64,000 bases of DNA from Linnemannia elongata (taxonomy: Eukaryota; Mortierellomycota; Mortierellomycetes; Mortierellales; Mortierellaceae). Location: contig JAXBDG010000015.1 in assembly GCA_036320915.1 (NCBI GenBank), forward strand, positions 992,001 through 1,056,000. The letters are read 5' to 3'. Under the pieces are notes generated by a model. That model did not search any database. It was not told the DNA's origin and saw nothing but the letters and a program-made list of their open reading frames with translations. Shown in pieces: positions 1 to 9,267 of this stretch. Positions within the stretch are counted from its first letter, which is position 1, and every line of letters starts with the position of its first letter. The position numbers and the translations under genes were made by a program.

Positions 1-1062
1 CCGGTATATGGAGGACAGAGAGGCAGCTGCGGGGGTAATGGAATTGCGAAAGGAGCCATTGCACCATCTCGAAGAGCTGTCGTTTCGTGGGATGCGGGGC
101 CATTGGTGGAAGAACACGGTCGATCTCGCGGCGATGTTTGCTCATTGCCCCAACCTCAAGAAGTTCGACGCGCACTTACCGATCTCGAACCAGACTCTGG
201 ATGTCGAGGCTGTTGCGCGGCTTATTGCGGAGGCGTGTCCCAGGATTGAGGTGTTGGCGTATGGACCCAACCGGGAGCAGGATCATATGGTATTCCCGTT
301 CAGGATCATGAGCGCATTGCTCGCACAGCAGGTGGTCAGTGTTGAGTTGCGCGTTGGGCGTTCCGGGATCGATGTGCCTCTGATGAACTTGGCGATACAG
401 CGACACTCGACAACCTTGCGGGAGCTACGGTTTCAAAAGGCCAACAAAATATTCTCCGAAATATCAGTCTCCATCATCCTCCAGGAGTGCCGTAATCTGG
501 AAGTGCTTCATATGCCATGTACACGTACCGCCGGATTCTATGTCACTCTGGATAATGCTCTGGAACACCCTTGGACTTGTGCCAGGTTGACTCACCTCGC
601 CCTCGGGATCAGTGGATGTGAGGTACCTGAGGAGCCTGGAGTCGAGCCGTACCATCGGCGCCCAACTCCTATCATACTTACCGCGGACGAAACGCGGCAC
701 TTTTCTCGATTGGAGGATTTTTACAGGAGGATCGGCGCGTTAACAGCACTGAAGGAGTCGAACATGAGGATGGTGCTCTTGCTGAATGATAATGGTGAAG
801 TGGATGTTGAGAGAATGCAGAGCGATCGTATGGCGTTCCCCGCGATGCTGAGCCTTCCAGACCCACAGATAGGCATGCCAGGATATCTTGACCTGTTTTC
901 TGCGCTGAGCGGGCTGGAGGTACTGCGCGGATTTGGAGCAGAAGTAGGAGACGATGAGTGATTCTGAAACGAAATTGGGATCTTTTGAGAGTGATCTTTA
1001 TCTTTGACGTGGTGGATTCTTTGCGAAGCGTGAGGATGTTGGTGGGACGTTCGTGGAGATGA
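1..1062 (+). pseudogene. F-box/LRR family protein, 5'-truncated by the window edge, C-terminus frameshifted
   Basis: The frame is open at the left edge, and the first methionine (base 8) is internal to the family, so roughly the first 270 residues lie outside the window. The 317 visible residues align end to end with the LRR part of the intact neighbour at 1467-3323, sharing the AHCPNLKK, FPFRIM, RHSTTLR, GISGCE-PEEPGVEPY-RRPTPI and FPAMLS blocks. The frame stops at 959-961. The family C-terminus then resumes in another frame at about 973 (NWDLLR, matching NWPELR in the paralogue) and stops at 1060-1062. A short deletion with a frameshift near 945-970 therefore removed about 40 residues. It could still yield a truncated protein. 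By family, this would be a substrate-recognition subunit of an SCF ubiquitin ligase. Confidence 0.7.
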
Positions 1063-1466
1063 AAAGGGGGATATCGACTTGGTAGCTTGAATGTTGCAAC
1101 GTTTTTTTGCTGAATGATCATGAAATAAAGGCCTTTGTCTCCCCCCTTTATTGCATTGCTTGAATGGAGTATCAATCTTGCGTTTGTTTCCAGCTTTGTT
1201 TGTTTTTACGGATGAAGTACAGAAACATGCTTGGGAAGTGATAGATGTCGTGAAAGGAGGAAGGATGTGAGACTTGCTTTTCGAGAACAGAGAAAGGTGC
1301 AACATCCTAACAAGAAAAAAAACAGCTGATCGAGTGAAAAGGTTTGCTGAAACCCCTGAAATTCAGGAACAGACATAAATTTTATTAAGTGGACTGACCT
1401 TTTTTCCAGTTCTTTCCTTTTTTCTTCACACCACTTTGCACACTTCCATTCATTACCACCACCACC

Positions 1467-3323
1467 ATGTCGGGCGCCTTTGAACGCTTTTTCAACATAA
1501 CAGAGCTCGTCGGCCATTTGACGGTATACCTCGCCAGCAAGGACATCTTGAGACTCACCCGCACCTGCAGGAAGACGCACACGCGGTGCACGCCTTCCCT
1601 CTTCAGGACTCTGACCAGACACAACTCTAATTGTAGACAATTCGCATCTACCCCAGCCTTGCTTGCCCTTTCACGGAACAGTCAGCATGTCAAGGAGTTG
1701 AGCCTTCAGCTGTGCGATCTCGTCTTTTATTACAACTGCCTCCTTACTTTCCAGGATATCAACTCACATCTCTCGGACACACCACCAACGCGACCCTCCT
1801 GGCTGCCGCCACTCGACATCCACGCCTATCAATTTATCGCCTTGCCTCCCATGACCCGCCTGTCGCGACTCACTGTCGATGTCCGTCGCTCAGGCTACTG
1901 CCCATACAAGTTGCCAAGCGCCGGCAACCCTAGAGGGACATTTGCCCAGATGACTTGGTTTACTTCCCTCAGCCCGCGCCTGACCTCTCTTTCATTACAA
2001 GGAGTTTCGATTGCAGTCCCGGACAGTTGTCGCCGCCTGGAAGATGTCATAGCTGGACTACACGCGATAAAGGAACTGGAACTTGCGATTGACTCTAGGG
2101 ACAACATGAGGTTCGCTATCTTATCTCGGCTTCTCTTCAACTGTCCCTCGTCCCTCCGGGACCTTCGCTTGGACTTCGTTTGGAGTTGGACCGATGAGGA
2201 TGAAGGAGAAATTGTTGTAGCGGAGGCACGAAGGCAGCAACCGTTAATCAACCTGAAGGAGCTGTGGATTCGGGGTGTCCGCGACTGGAATTCAGCTACT
2301 GACATTCGCTCGATTTTCGCACATTGTCCCAACATCAACAAACTGTCTCTGTCTACCTTCATGGGACATCAGGAGACCGATGGGATCGAGCAGTTCATCA
2401 GCAAACAGTGTCCCAGAATTGAGTCGTTGGATTTCAGTTGCTACAACTCGAATTTGTCCGACTCTTTCCCTTTCAGGATCATGAATTTGTTGCCTTTTCA
2501 ACAAATTACAGAGTTGGCGTACCACGGAACGCTTTTCGATGACAGCAACTTCAAGACCGAGGTTGTGTTCCAGAGGCACTCGACGACATTGCGATCAATC
2601 GACATCAATGGAAGTGGCCCTCTCCCCAAAGCCCTGTTCCCAACGATCACCAAGGAATGCTGTAACTTGAACGTTCTTCTCATCTCATTCGATACCTGTT
2701 CGGATTCTTACATCGCTTTTGATGACGCTTTGCAAACCCAGTGGAGCTGCACCAAGTTAACTCACCTCACCTTCGGAATCAGTGGATGTGAGCTGCCCGT
2801 CGAGCCCGGAGTCAAGCCATACTACCGTCGCCCAACCCCGATCACACTTACTGAGGTCGAGACGCAACACTTTTCGCGGCTGGAGAACTTGTACCGACAG
2901 ATCGGCTCCTTGACTGCTTTGCAGGAGCTGGATTTGAAGATGGTTACCCTCGGCGAACCACAACTAGTGGCCGGTATGCTGGTGGATGAATGGTGGATAA
3001 ATAAACCTAGCACGTCGTTCCCTGCGATGCTCAGTATCCGGGACATCTCGACAAATCGACCAGGATATCTACACCATCTCTCAGGATTAAAGCAGCTGAA
3101 GGAACTTCGCGGTTCGATCAGTGCAGAGACGGACGAGACCAAGGTGACGATGGGATGGGCTGAGGTCAAGTGGATCGATCAGAATTGGCCAGAGCTCCGG
3201 AAAGCAGATTTTTTCAAGTACGGATTTAACGTCAACCATCAGTTCCGTTGGCTTCAGGACAAGCGCATGAGTGAAGGTCGGGTACCTCTAAAGTCTTTTA
3301 ATGCTTTTGATGATGGTTTATAA
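1467..3323 (+). CDS. F-box / leucine-rich-repeat-like protein, intact
   Basis: A single-exon gene of 618 residues. Residues 6-50 form an F-box-like domain with the pattern FFNITELV-x5-YLASKDILRLTRTCRK, followed by P-x-LFRTL. The remainder is an irregular leucine-rich-repeat solenoid with recurrent HCPNINKLSL- and CPRIESLDF-type strands. F-box proteins bind Skp1 through the N-terminal motif and present substrates to an SCF ubiquitin ligase; the substrate is unknown. The start is taken at 1467 because it directly precedes the F-box and follows a run of CCACCACCACCATG-like context. It is the only apparently complete member of the cluster at 1-8.2 kb, so the decayed copies can be read against it. 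Confidence 0.8.
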   Translation: MSGAFERFFNITELVGHLTVYLASKDILRLTRTCRKTHTRCTPSLFRTLTRHNSNCRQFASTPALLALSRNSQHVKELSLQLCDLVFYYNCLLTFQDINSHLSDTPPTRPSWLPPLDIHAYQFIALPPMTRLSRLTVDVRRSGYCPYKLPSAGNPRGTFAQMTWFTSLSPRLTSLSLQGVSIAVPDSCRRLEDVIAGLHAIKELELAIDSRDNMRFAILSRLLFNCPSSLRDLRLDFVWSWTDEDEGEIVVAEARRQQPLINLKELWIRGVRDWNSATDIRSIFAHCPNINKLSLSTFMGHQETDGIEQFISKQCPRIESLDFSCYNSNLSDSFPFRIMNLLPFQQITELAYHGTLFDDSNFKTEVVFQRHSTTLRSIDINGSGPLPKALFPTITKECCNLNVLLISFDTCSDSYIAFDDALQTQWSCTKLTHLTFGISGCELPVEPGVKPYYRRPTPITLTEVETQHFSRLENLYRQIGSLTALQELDLKMVTLGEPQLVAGMLVDEWWINKPSTSFPAMLSIRDISTNRPGYLHHLSGLKQLKELRGSISAETDETKVTMGWAEVKWIDQNWPELRKADFFKYGFNVNHQFRWLQDKRMSEGRVPLKSFNAFDDGL

Positions 3324-3812
3324 GCATTTGGAACCTTTCTTTTACAAATAAACCGCAATATTGCAAAGTGAGCGAGATTATGTAATTTTGACTTTGGTAC
3401 ATAAACGCTCCAACTTCTCATTCCACTTCCACACATGGGCGGCGCAGAGTTTTATGACGGAAGACAAGCCAAGATAAATAGCTCTGTTGAAGTGTCTCCA
3501 ACGCTGCCCGTTCTTATTTCAATTTCATTCATCATACTCTGTATCTGTAAGCGCCAGTACCGCCATGGCACCCTCTTGTGGACGCTTCTTTGACATAACA
3601 GGGCTCGTCGATCACTACCACAACACCTCGCCAGTAAGGATATCTCGAGATTTACCCACACCAACAAGAGGATTCACATCCTTTATTCCTTTTTGCTCTA
3701 CGGGACCCTAAAGGCAAGACCTCGCTTGGCATTGAAGGTATTCTCATCCACTCTGGAACTAGAAATAAATGGTTGTCAGGTAAAGAAGGACAGGAAGAGG
3801 GCGGACCCAAGG
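3320..3812 (+). repeat. F-box intergenic/promoter unit, copy 1
   Basis: The sequence from the 3' end of the intact F-box gene through the next F-box start resembles 7225-7812. Shared landmarks are the GAAGACAAGCCAAGATAAATA block (3460-3480, again at 7484-7504), CTGCCCGTTCTT/CTACCCGTTCTT, and the coding start after it. This suggests tandem duplication of a unit made of gene end, promoter and next gene start. Divergence is moderate and exact edges are unclear. Confidence 0.6.
3565..3790 (+). pseudogene. F-box gene N-terminal fragment
   Basis: ATG at 3565 opens MAPSCGRFFDITGLVDH, the family F-box start. The frame then shifts by one base, and the expected YLASKDI-S-R-F block is read in another frame (bases about 3625-3660). 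A family-like KARPRLALKVFSSTLELE stretch follows to about 3775. No LRR region follows. It is a dead 5' fragment of an F-box/LRR gene; its best match in the window is the fragment at 7565-7811. Confidence 0.65.
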
Positions 3813-4114
3813 ACACGGTACAAACGAAACAAAGAGCACTGATGGCTCATATCACCGAGACACTTAAAGTTATCAGCTAACACGCTAGTCATCAAGATTT
3901 GGTACTGGTAAGAGAGGCTCGTTGCAGGAACGGGGACCCTCATTTAGTGATAGCAAAGAAAAAAAACGCGGCGAGGGGCCTGGACATTTCCAGTCACAAT
4001 ACAGTCAAGTGCAAAGTAACAAGGGAAAGAATGCTGGTTGCTCGCATAGCACACAGTTACTCGCCCACCTACTTGCTCACTTCTTTTTTCTCTCCATCAA
4101 GTCTCTATTCCGTG

Positions 4115-4565
4115 CCCGGATACCATGCGAGCATTTCTTCGGCATTCAGGAGCTGGTTGACATACTCACACCGTATCTCACACGGCTGTCCCCTATTGAA
4201 AATCGCCCGCACTTGCCGCAGAAACCATATCTCCTCCACCCAGCACCTTACAGGAACTGAGCATTGGCGCAACAGGCGGTCAATTCCCGGCACTGCAACT
4301 CCTTGAGAAGTTCAACATCCTTCCCTGCCATACTGAACCTTCCTGGAGCGAATCGAATGGGGTACCTGTACTCTCTGTCTGGACTGAAGAACCTGAAGAT
4401 GCTTGTGGGGTCAGTTCGTGCCGACGTAGAGGAGTCCAAAGTGACGATAGGATGGAAAGAGGTCAAGTTCAGTTAATACGCGAGCACTGGCCCTTACTCG
4501 ATCTTGCCAGGTTCTTTGTTTACCAAGACAGCGTGACAGAGTCGTTTAAAATGGCTCAGGCAGAA
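4115..4565 (+). pseudogene. F-box/LRR gene remnant with large internal deletion
   Basis: Bases 4123-4185 encode CEHFFGIQELVDILTPYL, an F-box start. A frameshift follows, and IARTCRRNHISST continues the F-box in another frame. From about 4305 the family C-terminus appears (TSFPAILNLPGANRMGYLYSLSGLKNLK, then ESKVTIGWKEVKFS). After a further frameshift near 4473, IREHWPLLDLARFF completes the C-terminus. Some 400 residues of LRR are missing between the two parts. Clearly non-functional. Confidence 0.65.
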
Positions 4566-5128
4566 CCTACAGATGGTCAGAGGACACTTTTATTAGGAAA
4601 TGTTTGGTTTAAACTTAATTGCATCTTCACAGTGAAACACATAAGGAAAATATGGCAGAAACGTCGAAACACAGGACATATTGAGTGTCTCGCATGAATG
4701 AATAAGGATCATCGCACCGTCACCATCCACTTACAACTGGACATAGTTACTTTGCTGTTGGCAAGGCACCCCTTACGGGAGTTCTTCCAGTTGTTCGGTC
4801 CAAACAAAAGAAAAGATTCCCTTCTCCACTGTATTCATTCCTATCTTCGCCATCGTTAGCAACAACTTTGATGAACCCCAGACTCAATCCTTCTCTCCAA
4901 ACATAAATATCACCTACCCCCCTCGTCTCTCCTCTCTCGACGAACTCGTTATTCCCATTTCCATCCTGCTTAATTCTCTTGTCATCGTCACTATTGCTAA
5001 TACGCATTAGCTTTACTCCACAAACATACCGATTTTTATCTGTCTTCTTTTGTTCGTCTTTCTATTCTCACTTCTTCACACTCACTCTCTCTCTCTCTTT
5101 CTCTCCCACATTCAATTCCGTATCAAGG
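4566..5128. other. Intergenic, with pyrimidine-rich leader of the next gene
   Basis: No gene is seen. Bases 4980-5120 are rich in TTC/CTC tracts (TCTCTCTCTC near 5087), typical of the 5' untranslated leaders of highly expressed genes elsewhere in this window. No clear TATA box is visible. Confidence 0.5.
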
Positions 5129-6016
5129 ATGGCTCCACTCGACGTCACTTTCCCAAGCAACAACATCAATCTTGCCGGCCACCTCTACGTCCCCGCCTCG
5201 TACAAAGAAGGCGAAAGGCTGCCCGGGATAGTCGTCCTCCACCCAGGCGGTGGAGTCAAGGAACAAACCGCCGGTACTTACGCCGCCGAGCTCTCTAAAC
5301 ACGGTTTCATCACCCTGGCCTTTGACCGTCGTACTCAAGGAGCCAGTGAGGGTACTCCTAGATATGTCGAGGACCCCTATGTCGCCGTTGAAGACGCCAA
5401 GTCTGCAGTGACATACCTTGCGATTAATGACAAGGTGGATCCCAAGAGAATTGGAATGCTCGGTATCTGCGCAGGAGGTGGATATGCAGTAGCTGCAGCC
5501 TCTGCTGATGTTCGTGTCAAGGTCATTGCCACCGTTAGTATGGTCGATATCGGATTGCTTTTCGCAGGATCGCTTCCGGAGGAGGCCCTGAGTACGTTGG
5601 TTACTCAAGCTGGACAGAACAGGACAGAGTACGCCATGGGAGGCAAGGTCAGGTACCTTCCATACATCCCTCCGGAGGTGAAGGAGAGCCCCGTCCTGAT
5701 GCAGGAGGCTCACGACTACTACTTGACGCCTCGTGGATTCCACAATCGGTCCGTCAACAAGTTTGCCGTTTGGAGTTATGATACTCTAGTCGCATTCGAT
5801 GCATTTGCCAGGATCGAAAGAATCTCCCCCCGCCCATTGTTGTTGATTGCAGGAACGGATGCGGATACTTTTGAGCACAGTCGAATGGCGATTGCTAAAG
5901 CAGGACAACCGAGCGAGCTGTTTCCTATTGCCGGAGCTACACATGTGGACCTTTATGACCGCAAGGTCAACCAATGTCTCCCCAAGTTGACCGAGTTTTT
6001 CAAGACGAGTTTATAG
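5129..6016 (+). CDS. alpha/beta hydrolase, dienelactone-hydrolase/YcjY-like
   Basis: A single-exon gene of 295 residues. The start at 5129 (MAPLDVTFPS) is preferred over an upstream in-frame ATG at 4979, because the extra 50 codons are low-complexity leader. The alpha/beta hydrolase pattern is clear: VLHPGGG oxyanion strand near residue 30-40, nucleophile elbow GICAGGGY with Cys114, an acid in AGTDADTF (Asp244 or Asp246), and catalytic His272 in GATHVDLYD. A Cys nucleophile in a G-x-C-x-G-G setting is typical of dienelactone-hydrolase and YcjY-like enzymes rather than Ser lipases. The substrate is unknown. No signal peptide is present, so it is probably cytosolic. Confidence 0.8.
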   Translation: MAPLDVTFPSNNINLAGHLYVPASYKEGERLPGIVVLHPGGGVKEQTAGTYAAELSKHGFITLAFDRRTQGASEGTPRYVEDPYVAVEDAKSAVTYLAINDKVDPKRIGMLGICAGGGYAVAAASADVRVKVIATVSMVDIGLLFAGSLPEEALSTLVTQAGQNRTEYAMGGKVRYLPYIPPEVKESPVLMQEAHDYYLTPRGFHNRSVNKFAVWSYDTLVAFDAFARIERISPRPLLLIAGTDADTFEHSRMAIAKAGQPSELFPIAGATHVDLYDRKVNQCLPKLTEFFKTSL

Positions 6017-6219
6017 GGGTAGTACCTAGACACTTTCGTGTATTAAAAGTAATAGCTGATCTACCGCGCATTATCTTGCTCGCCATCCAAAAAAAAATGT
6101 AGGAGGATACACTACCTTTTGTCTTTGGGTCAGACTGTTCACGTCCACCGCTGCCCCTACGCGCCTTAGCGCGGAGTATTCAAAATGCTAGACATTTGAG
6201 CCAGAGCACTTGAGCTCGT

Positions 6220-6478
6220 CTAATATGCATTTGCGTGATGGCCCTCGGAGAGAATACCTCGTTCACATAGGAGACCCGAGCAAGCCATTTTTTCCAGGAG
6301 GGGGACATCATTGCGCCACCGTTTGAATAGCTCGTGACAAGCAGAGTAAGGGTGGTCGAGTGAGGCTTTGCGCTTTGGCAGATTGATATTGCCGACGACA
6401 CTGACGACGACTTTGACGAGTGCAGGGGCGAGAATCTCATATTGTGTATAGTAAACAACGTGTTTTGGACAGACTGCC
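6220..6478 (-). pseudogene. Unidentified coding remnant, minus strand
   Basis: The minus strand reads openly from about 6476 to a stop at 6220-6222, starting VCPKHVVYYTQYEILAPAL and including FKRWRNDVPLLEKMA. The composition looks protein-like, and the frame abuts the duplicated block at 6480-6858, whose minus strand is also partly open. I do not recognise the family. It could be the tail of a decayed multi-exon gene whose upstream part is that block. Confidence 0.3.
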
Positions 6479-6479
6479 T

Positions 6480-6858
6480 TGAGGATAAAGAGTCAGTGAC
6501 ATTGACGTGTTAACTGACATTAGGGACACGTTAAAGAAAGAACAACGTTGACAGATTTGACACAGGTAGCTCTTGGCGGTCGCTATGGGTCATTGTCATT
6601 TGTCAACAGCAACTTACCCCTCTTTTGCCAAGACCGCGCTGAGGCCATTTTTTTCTTTTTTTCTTCCGAGAATATGGTACCATTGAAGAAGAGGAAAGAA
6701 GACGTGTCGCTCTCTGATAGAATGTCGGAGGAAAACCAAAGAAGCTTTTTCGCCACCAGAGGTGTCATGGTGCCCAGCAAGCATCAAGCTGCACATTCGC
6801 CAATTTTCTCTTCTAATGTAGGGCGATTGACATGCGCCACCAAAATCTAAAATTTACA
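6480..6858 (-). repeat. Duplicated ~370-bp unknown block, copy 1
   Basis: This block is similar throughout to 7812-8178. Shared landmarks are GAGGATAAAGAGTCAGTGAC/GAGGATGAAATGTCGGTGAC at one end, GGTAGCTCTTGGCGGTCGCT in the middle, and GCGCCACCAAAATCTA at the other end. The minus strand is the more protein-like side (CCTCTGGTGGCGAAAAAGCTT reads PLVAKKL; a FLFFNGTIFS motif follows). It is joined directly to an F-box C-terminal fragment beginning near 6859. Confidence 0.6.
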
Positions 6859-7236
6859 GAAACTGGATTTGAGGATGGTTCCTCTCAACGAACAAGATAC
6901 AGTGGTCGGTATGGTGCGGGACGACTAGTAGTGAAAAAATAACGCGCCGTTCCCTACCATGCTCAGTATTAGGGACAATTCGACAAACCGACCAGGATTT
7001 CAACACCACGCTCAGGATTGAAGTAGTTGAAGAAACTTTGCGGTTTGGTTAGTTCAGAGACGGTCGAGACCGAGGTGACGATGAGGTGGGCTGAGGCCGA
7101 GTGAAAGGATCAGAATTGGCCAGATCTTCGGAAAGTAGATTTTTAACTACTCTTTTCACATTAGCGAGGAGTTTCGATGACTTGAGAACAAGCGTGCGAG
7201 TGAGGGTCGGGTAGGTCTAGAGACTTCCACTCATGA
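6857..7236 (+). pseudogene. F-box/LRR gene C-terminal fragment
   Basis: The nucleotide sequence follows bases 2929-3320 of the intact gene: ACTGGATTTGAGGATGGTT, then CCATGCTCAGTATTAGGGACA, CGACAAACCGACCAGGAT and CAGAATTGGCCAGATCT. It is broken by several stops (GACTAGTAGTGA near 6930) and indels. It is a dead 3' piece of an F-box/LRR gene lacking its 5' half. Confidence 0.7.
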
Positions 7237-7812
7237 AAAAAAAAATCTATAACAAATGAATTGCACGAGATTAAAATGGGCGATATTATATTGCTGGAGT
7301 TGCATGCATGAACGCTCGCACCTCCTAGGCAAACTGGCGGATGGACAGAGACACAAGATGAGTAGCAGCAGATGCCAATCTTGGTATACGTGGCAAGAAG
7401 TTGTGCCTGTTCCCACTCATTTCTTCCCTTGTCTGAAATCAATTTTCCACTGCTGCCACACACGAGCAAACAGTCAAAAGACAGAAGACAAGCCAAGATA
7501 AATAAGAAAGTTGAGATAGGTCCAGCGCTACCCGTTCTTTTTTCAATTTATATCATCACACACCATGTCCGTCAGCACTAGCACCAGCACCACCACCGCT
7601 ATCACCGCCATGGCATCCTCTTGTGAACACTTCTTTGACATACCAGAGCTCGTCGAACATTTGGCACAATATCTCGTCCGTCAGGATGTTTCGAGACTTA
7701 CCCGCACCAACAAGTGGATTCACCTCTGTTATTCCTTTTTGGTCTTCATAGTCCCAGCCCTAAGGGTAAGACCTCGGTCGGCATTGAATATATTCTTATC
7801 ATACTGGCTTGA
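7225..7812 (+). repeat. F-box intergenic/promoter unit, copy 2
   Basis: Second copy of the unit at 3320-3812: F-box gene tail, AT-rich spacer, ATGAACGCTCGCACC-like block, AAGACAAGCCAAGATAAATA promoter block, then an F-box start. Confidence 0.6.
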
Positions 7813-7845
7813 GGATGAAATGTCGGTGACATCGACGTGTTGAAT
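7565..7845 (+). pseudogene. F-box gene N-terminal fragment
   Basis: ATG at 7565 opens a Ser/Thr-rich lead followed by MASSCEHFFDIPELVEHLAQ, YLVRQDVSRLTRTNKWIHL and VRPRSALNIFLSYW, an undisturbed F-box region. The frame runs into the duplicated block at 7812 and stops at 7841-7843 after about 92 codons. No LRR region follows, so it is a truncated copy. If expressed it would be a bare F-box peptide able in principle to occupy Skp1. Confidence 0.6.
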
Positions 7846-8178
7846 GACATTATTGACACGTTAAAGAGAGAACGACGCTGGCAGAGTTGCTACAGGTAGC
7901 TCTTGGCGGTCGCTGTGGGCCTTTGCTATTTGTTGACAGTAACTTATCCTTTTTTTGCCAAGGACCGTGCTGAGGCCATTTTTTCTTTTATCATTTGAGA
8001 ATATGATGCCATTGAAGAAAAGGAAGAAGACGGGTAGTCCTTTGATGGAATGACGGAGGGACACCAAAGAAGCTTTTTCGCACCTAGTGGTGTCATAGAT
8101 TAAGAGGGTACCATCTGCATCATCGTCATTATTTTTTCTTTTAATAGGAAGATTGAGATGCGCCACCAAAATCTAGAA
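7812..8178 (-). repeat. Duplicated ~370-bp unknown block, copy 2
   Basis: Partner of 6480-6858, diverged by point changes and small indels. On the minus strand it carries the FLFFNGIIFSNDKRK version of the motif. It lies directly after an F-box N-terminal fragment, whereas copy 1 lies directly before a C-terminal fragment. Confidence 0.6.
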
Positions 8179-9120
8179 TATTCTTGTCTTGGCACACTGC
8201 TTCATCTTCATTCGATCGTGGCTGTCCCGTGCGTTTGTTTGTTTTATCTGAGAGGGAGCCCGATCGACGAATCATCTTACCTCTGGTTCCAGTCGTTTTT
8301 TTCGTTTTTTTTTTCTTTTTCAGTTGGGGTGTACTCATATTCCCTTTCATCCGTTGTCATAAGGGAAAAGGGGGGCAGATCCATTTCATTTTATTTGTAG
8401 GAATGATCGATCTATCAGACAAAGAGAAGGCCTTTTGTTCCCAATAATTTAAGCGCATTGACATTCGGACAACCATACGCCACCACCAAAAAAAAAAAAA
8501 GATGGACGTGAAGAAGAAGGGAGGGTAAACACAAAATGCACGAGTCAGCAACAGCAACAGCATGTTGCAAAGTCAGGGAGTGCGAATCAGCTGCTGACGA
8601 GGTGACTTTGCCCTATCGTCTCCTTGTGCTACTCTTTGTTCAACATGATTAGAAAAAAAGGGAAAAGGCTCAAACAATTGTGTGCTATTGACGGATTGAG
8701 AGGGAGAGAGTGAGCGATCTCGTGCAATTCCGATGATGGGGAGCATGGGTGATGGTATGATGTATAAGCGACCCATTGAACCACAGCTAATAAGTACTGG
8801 CTATTGTGAACACGGTGGGTCGTTGGTTATTGTCTTGGATGGGGTGTGTTCAGTACAGTACAGTACAGTAGAGAGAGTAGAGAGAGAGAGTCGCTTTGAT
8901 TATGAAATGAGCGTTTTCATGTGAGCGAGAGCGACAAGAATGAGAGACATAGGGCAGGCGAAAGAGACAAAGACAAAAGGGAGCCGCAGGTGCGCACACT
9001 CGACTGGTCATAATGGGGGGCGTGTGGGAAAGCATAACCCGCAAATAGAGCCTTTGATTTATTAACAATTTCATGTGACTGACATCATCATCGGAGGGTT
9101 GACAGGCGAGAATCAGAGGG
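8179..9120. other. Intergenic, no gene seen
   Basis: AT-rich spacer with short poly-T/poly-A runs (8298-8316, 8488-8500) and CAGTACAGTACAGTACAGTAGAGAGAG microrepeats near 8852-8892. No coding signal. Confidence 0.5.
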
Positions 9121-9128
9121 TATAAAAG
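9121..9128 (+). promoter_or_regulatory. TATA box of the vip1-like gene
   Basis: TATAAAAG preceded by GGG, 147 bases before the ATG. CT-rich and CAACAACAA leader sequence lies between. Transcription would be expected to begin about 30 bases downstream. Confidence 0.6.
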
Positions 9129-9267
9129 GGATCTCCGGTCGCCGCTCCTTTCTTTTTTTGTCTTTCTTCATTCACTTCTCTTTTAACACTCTCTTTTCAT
9201 TCATTCCAACAACAACAACAACAACAACCTTCTCTCTCTCTCACCCCACACAAAACACATACTCAAA

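Noticed and set aside
4979..5128. Upstream in-frame start of the alpha/beta hydrolase giving 50 extra residues
   Set aside because: The extra part is translated pyrimidine-rich leader (Ser/Phe/Leu runs), and the family begins at the ATG at 5129.
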